A stretch of DNA of 64,000 nt from Sebastes aleutianus. Taxonomy: Eukaryota > Chordata > Actinopteri > Perciformes > Sebastidae. The DNA is taken from contig CAKAKS010000032.1 in assembly GCA_916700875.1 (NCBI GenBank), forward strand, positions 5,192,001 to 5,256,000. The letters run 5' to 3'. Below the pieces are notes generated by a model. It saw only the letters and a list, made by a program, of their open reading frames with translations. It was not told the origin of the DNA and searched no databases. The translations under genes were made by a program, and so were the position numbers. How positions within the stretch are numbered: the stretch's first letter is position 1; every line of letters begins with the position of its first letter. Positions 61,455-64,000 of this stretch are shown in pieces.

Positions 61455-61549
61455 ATGCAGACCCTGTTTGCCTTTGATGAGGAGGAAATGGAAATGAGGA
61501 ACAAGGTGGTGGAAGATCTGAAGACAGCACTTCGGACTCAGCCAATGAG
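61455..61549 (+). CDS. daam2: daam2 coding exon 4 (residues 112-142 plus two bases, GBD)
   Basis: The acceptor is TCATGTGTGCAG ending at 61454. The exon encodes MQTLFAFDEEEMEMRNKVVE and then DLKTALRTQPM, and ends with AG, the first two bases of an Arg codon. The donor is GTAAGC at 61550, so the downstream intron is phase 2. This is the acidic and helical middle of the formin GTPase-binding domain; in family members the next exon begins with the last base of the Arg codon and continues FVTRF. The rest of the gene is outside the window. The exon is not frame-neutral (95 bases), so skipping it alone would shift the frame. It is flanked by inverted copies of the family B repeat. Confidence 0.95.
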
Positions 61550-62223
61550 GTAAGCGAATCTCTCCGTCCGACTGAACCGTGACCTTTCCCCCCCCCCCCC
61601 GCGCTGCAGAGCTCAGCATTGCTCGCTTTCTTCCCTCAAGTCATGCATCCCTGCCATTGGACTGGTTGAGGTAATGTCGCACATATAAAATCTAGTTATT
61701 AATGTAAAGAAAAGATTTACTTTCCATGAAGTCTGTCTCTTGTCACGGCAGGATTACAGTAAAAAAAAAAAAAAGAAAGAAAAGAGGCTTTTAAATAACC
61801 GCCAATAGAAATACGCCCAATTAATATTATTTTAAGATCCACGCTCCTATTTTTTCCTCCCCTGACGTGGTCATCGGCAGCTGTTAGGCCTCACTCATCA
61901 CCACAAAGAAACAGTCAAGGACATTGGACAGCCCCACTAATACAGACTGCCTCCCTCTCCCCCCGTCAGCAGCTCCTTTAAGGCTGTCCATCAGCCTGAG
62001 ACAGTTGTATGATGCAGTGGTCTGGACCGAAGCAGGGGTGTTGAGTTTTCCCAGCATGAAGTGACAGACCTGATGGGCAGAGGGACAAAAACCCCAGGGC
62101 AGCCTTAGCGCCTAGCTGGGTCATGTCTGGGTTATGTGTGTGTGTATGGTTGTCTTTGTATCTGCACATGTATGGGTATCCAAACCACTATAACTAGGAA
62201 CAAGGAGCAGCTGTTAGAGTCCA

Positions 62224-62469
62224 GAGTTTGCGAGTGATTGACAGCTGCTCAGAGACGACAAGGCTCCAGCTCGGCTCTGATTGGTTGTTTTCCTCCGGTC
62301 TGTGAAATCCTGCAGATGCCATTCGAAGCACACCGGGGACACCAGAGGACACCGGAGGACACAGACGCACATATTTTTTTTAAAATTAGCTGTCTCATGA
62401 ACTATTGTCAGTTTATAAAAATAACTTTCTTTAATGGTATTTGCTCCGATTTGCCTACTCCAGCTTTAA
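62224..62469 (+). mobile_element. family B right-end fragment
   Basis: It runs from AGTTTGCGAGTGATTGACAG to CCTACTCCAGCTTTAA. The left part is missing. It lies 0.67 kb downstream of coding exon 4. Confidence 0.83.
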
Positions 62470-62931
62470 CCGCTCTGTGTTTCTCTCTTATACTCATTAA
62501 CTTCTTGTATTATATTCAAGTGTACTTAATTTGACTCCCTAAAAAGTGGCTGTAATGACTCAATGGACGCTATTCAGTAATGCACCTGCACCCACACTGT
62601 TCACAGAGTGAGTTATTGCTCATTAGCACACAGATGTGTTTAAGTACTGTAGCGGGGATATGGGTAGCAGGTGTGTCCCACAGAATATGGGTGTTCAGGG
62701 AAAGCCCGGGCGGGCAGTGTTTTAATGTTCCGCCAATGTCTCGCCTTTCTGACAAATGGGTGGCAAAAAAAGAGGACTTTTGTGCTGGACAGCTTAATGT
62801 CTGGGGCTTCAGCTTCACCTAAACATCCCCTAAATCTGTGTCTGTACTGTATGCTTTTATGGCAGCCTTTTGTAAGACATGGTGAGGTCTATCCGTTAGT
62901 CAGCCTTGATTCAAGCCTGTCTTTAGATGAC

Positions 62932-62947
62932 CCCCCCCCCCCCCCCC
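62932..62947. repeat. poly-C tract
   Basis: About 16 C; other poly-C runs lie at 61589-61600 and 34970-34977. Confidence 0.8.
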
Positions 62948-63275
62948 ACCGTCCCCCCTCCCTCTGGCGTTTCAGAGAGGCAGCTGGGTCTGGTTGTGAA
63001 GAGGTGCCCTTGTGCCCTCCGCCCGCTCCACAGGGCCACAGTACACAGACATACGGTGGGCCTGCAGGGTGCCAGGCAGAGCGCACAAAAGCTGCACAGT
63101 GTCAGCCAGCCACCCACTGTTGTCTGTTGTCACCATCACTCACAGGCTCATTATAAGCCATTAAAAAGACAAGGTGACAAGGTTTGGGTCATATGTTCCA
63201 CTGTGCGTTTATGTACATGATATGGAATGTGATATTAAACACCTGAATAACAGTGTATTATTTAAATACAATTAT

Positions 63276-63639
63276 TTAAAGCAGCAGTAGGTAGAATTGT
63301 AGCAAATATGATTAAAAAAAGTTATTTTTATAAAAAGGTCACTATGTACTGACAGTAGTGCATGAGACAAGTAATCTGAAAAAAATCATGTTCCTCTGTG
63401 TCCTCCGGTGCTCCTAATGGTATCTGCAGGATTTCACAGCCAATAGGAACGCACAGCCAATAGGAATCTAGCTTGCTCGAGCGAGCAAGCTAGATTTTCT
63501 AAAACCTGAAAACAGAGCCATGAGGAGGTGCAGAAGTCTATTTTTCTCTCAGAACACTTGAATTACAATATACTGAAAGGTTGTTATGGAATTTTTGCCC
63601 AATGATGCCAAAAAAACTTGTTGCTTACTGAAGCTTTAA
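63276..63639 (+). mobile_element. family B deletion derivative with both termini
   Basis: It begins TTAAAGCAGCAGTAGGTAG and ends ACTGAAGCTTTAA, TTAA at each side. It is 364 bp against 793 bp for the complete copy. The centre is replaced by a 32-bp near-perfect palindrome at 63465-63496. Confidence 0.82.
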
Positions 63640-63767
63640 CGGTTTAAAGAAAATATCTTTATCATGCCAACCACAGCATGACCCCTTAAATTCAAAATAT
63701 CTGCTTCAGGTTAACTATTTCAAACTGAAGGGTCGTGCAATCTTTTTGGTTTGTGATATGTATATTA

Positions 63768-64000
63768 AAGGGCTGTCAAAGTTAACGCGATAATAACACG
63801 CAAATTCATTTTAAAGCCTCTAATTTCTTTAACGCATTAACACAACTTGCGATTTTTAAGTTGTAGCAGGCTCAGAGTGAAGATACTGGTATCATATGAA
63901 ACTAGAAAAACCTCAGAAATCCATTGGTACCAACCCTGTCATACTAGTTTATTGTAAAGGAGGTTAAATTTTGGCGAAGATAAACGGGCATGGCCATTTT
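63768..64000 (+). mobile_element. family A left part, cut by the window end
   Basis: It starts AAGGGCTGTCAAAGTTAACG and proceeds through TGATACTGGT-like and CCATTGGTACCAACCC blocks to GGCATGGCCATTTT at the last base. The DR1 of this family would lie just beyond the window. Confidence 0.85.

Larger units (their letters stand above)
25082..64000 (+). other. daam2: daam2 gene, 5' part (start-codon exon to the intron after the fourth coding exon)
   Basis: Four separated + strand segments join through canonical splice sites into one reading frame that matches the N-terminus of vertebrate DAAM2. From family knowledge, DAAM proteins are Diaphanous-related formins that link Dishevelled and Rho to actin assembly in Wnt and planar-polarity signalling, in the cytoplasm and at the cell cortex. 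The visible 428 coding bases give 142 codons plus two bases. The paralogue DAAM1 is less likely: the FLCCFGS leader, the EINLKDSEPLQ stretch and the [20 protein letters not shown] stretch fit DAAM2 as I remember it. The gene continues past the window, so the FH3, FH1, FH2 and DAD regions are absent here. The transcription start was not identified; a non-coding first exon probably lies upstream of 25082. Confidence 0.93.
61550..64000 (+). other. daam2: start of the daam2 intron after coding exon 4
   Basis: It begins with donor GTAAGC, phase 2, and runs past the window end. It includes a poly-C tract (61589-61600), a poly-A tract (61761-61774), B fragments at 62224-62469 and 63276-63639, a poly-C run at 62932-62947 and the left part of a family A element from about 63768. 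Positions 62470-63275 hold no gene that I recognise. Confidence 0.85.

Noticed and set aside
25205..61549. Assignment to daam1 instead of daam2
   Set aside because: The leader and the [16 protein letters not shown] stretch fit DAAM2; DAAM1 as I remember it differs there and has shorter similarity.

Overview
The window looks like a piece of a teleost fish genome, probably a spiny-rayed (percomorph) fish. The reasons are a single vertebrate gene split by long introns, abundant (CA)n/(GT)n microsatellites, and many short non-autonomous DNA transposons of kinds I remember from fish genomes. The exact lineage is inference. There are no prokaryotic genes, CRISPR arrays, rRNA or tRNA genes, and no retroviral genes that I can recognise.

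One protein-coding gene is supported: daam2 (Dishevelled-associated activator of morphogenesis 2, a Diaphanous-related formin), on the + strand, represented by its 5' end only. Four coding exons are visible: 25205-25372 (start codon, in an exon that begins at 25082), 40749-40838, 54201-54275 and 61455-61549. All have canonical AG/GT boundaries and matching phases (0, 0, 0, 2). Together they encode about 142 residues: the N-terminal leader and the first part of the GTPase-binding domain (GBD). The rest of the GBD, FH3, coiled coil, FH1, FH2 and DAD lie beyond position 64000. A four-codon upstream ORF in the 5' leader copies the first four residues of the real start.

Layout: 1-25081 is upstream sequence and/or intron before the start-codon exon. 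No upstream non-coding exon could be proven. It holds transposon relics (1119-1639, 4357-5076 with a nested element, 8982-9740, a Tc1 deletion derivative at 12369-12909, 14269-14985, 15911-16276, 17523-18956, 20125-20690, 21383-21960) and a 98-bp GA tract. The introns are 25373-40748 (15.4 kb), 40839-54200 (13.4 kb), 54276-61454 (7.2 kb) and 61550 to the window end. They are filled with repeats, mainly four families. Family A has TAGGGCTGTCAA termini and occurs in about nine copies. Families B, D and O are flanked by TTAA and carry terminal inverted repeats; B and D fold back on themselves. A 21-bp minisatellite covers about 0.86 kb at 53020-53876.

The most interesting signals are in the repeats. 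Six family A copies each carry a perfect DR1 nuclear-receptor motif. Another dispersed repeat carries overlapping consensus DR1 and oestrogen-response-element motifs at 46432-46453. An 815-bp palindromic element lies in the third intron. The coding exon at 61455-61549 is flanked by inverted copies of family B, an arrangement that can favour exon circularisation or skipping. No new protein system was found; the other long reading frames are products of repeats or chance.
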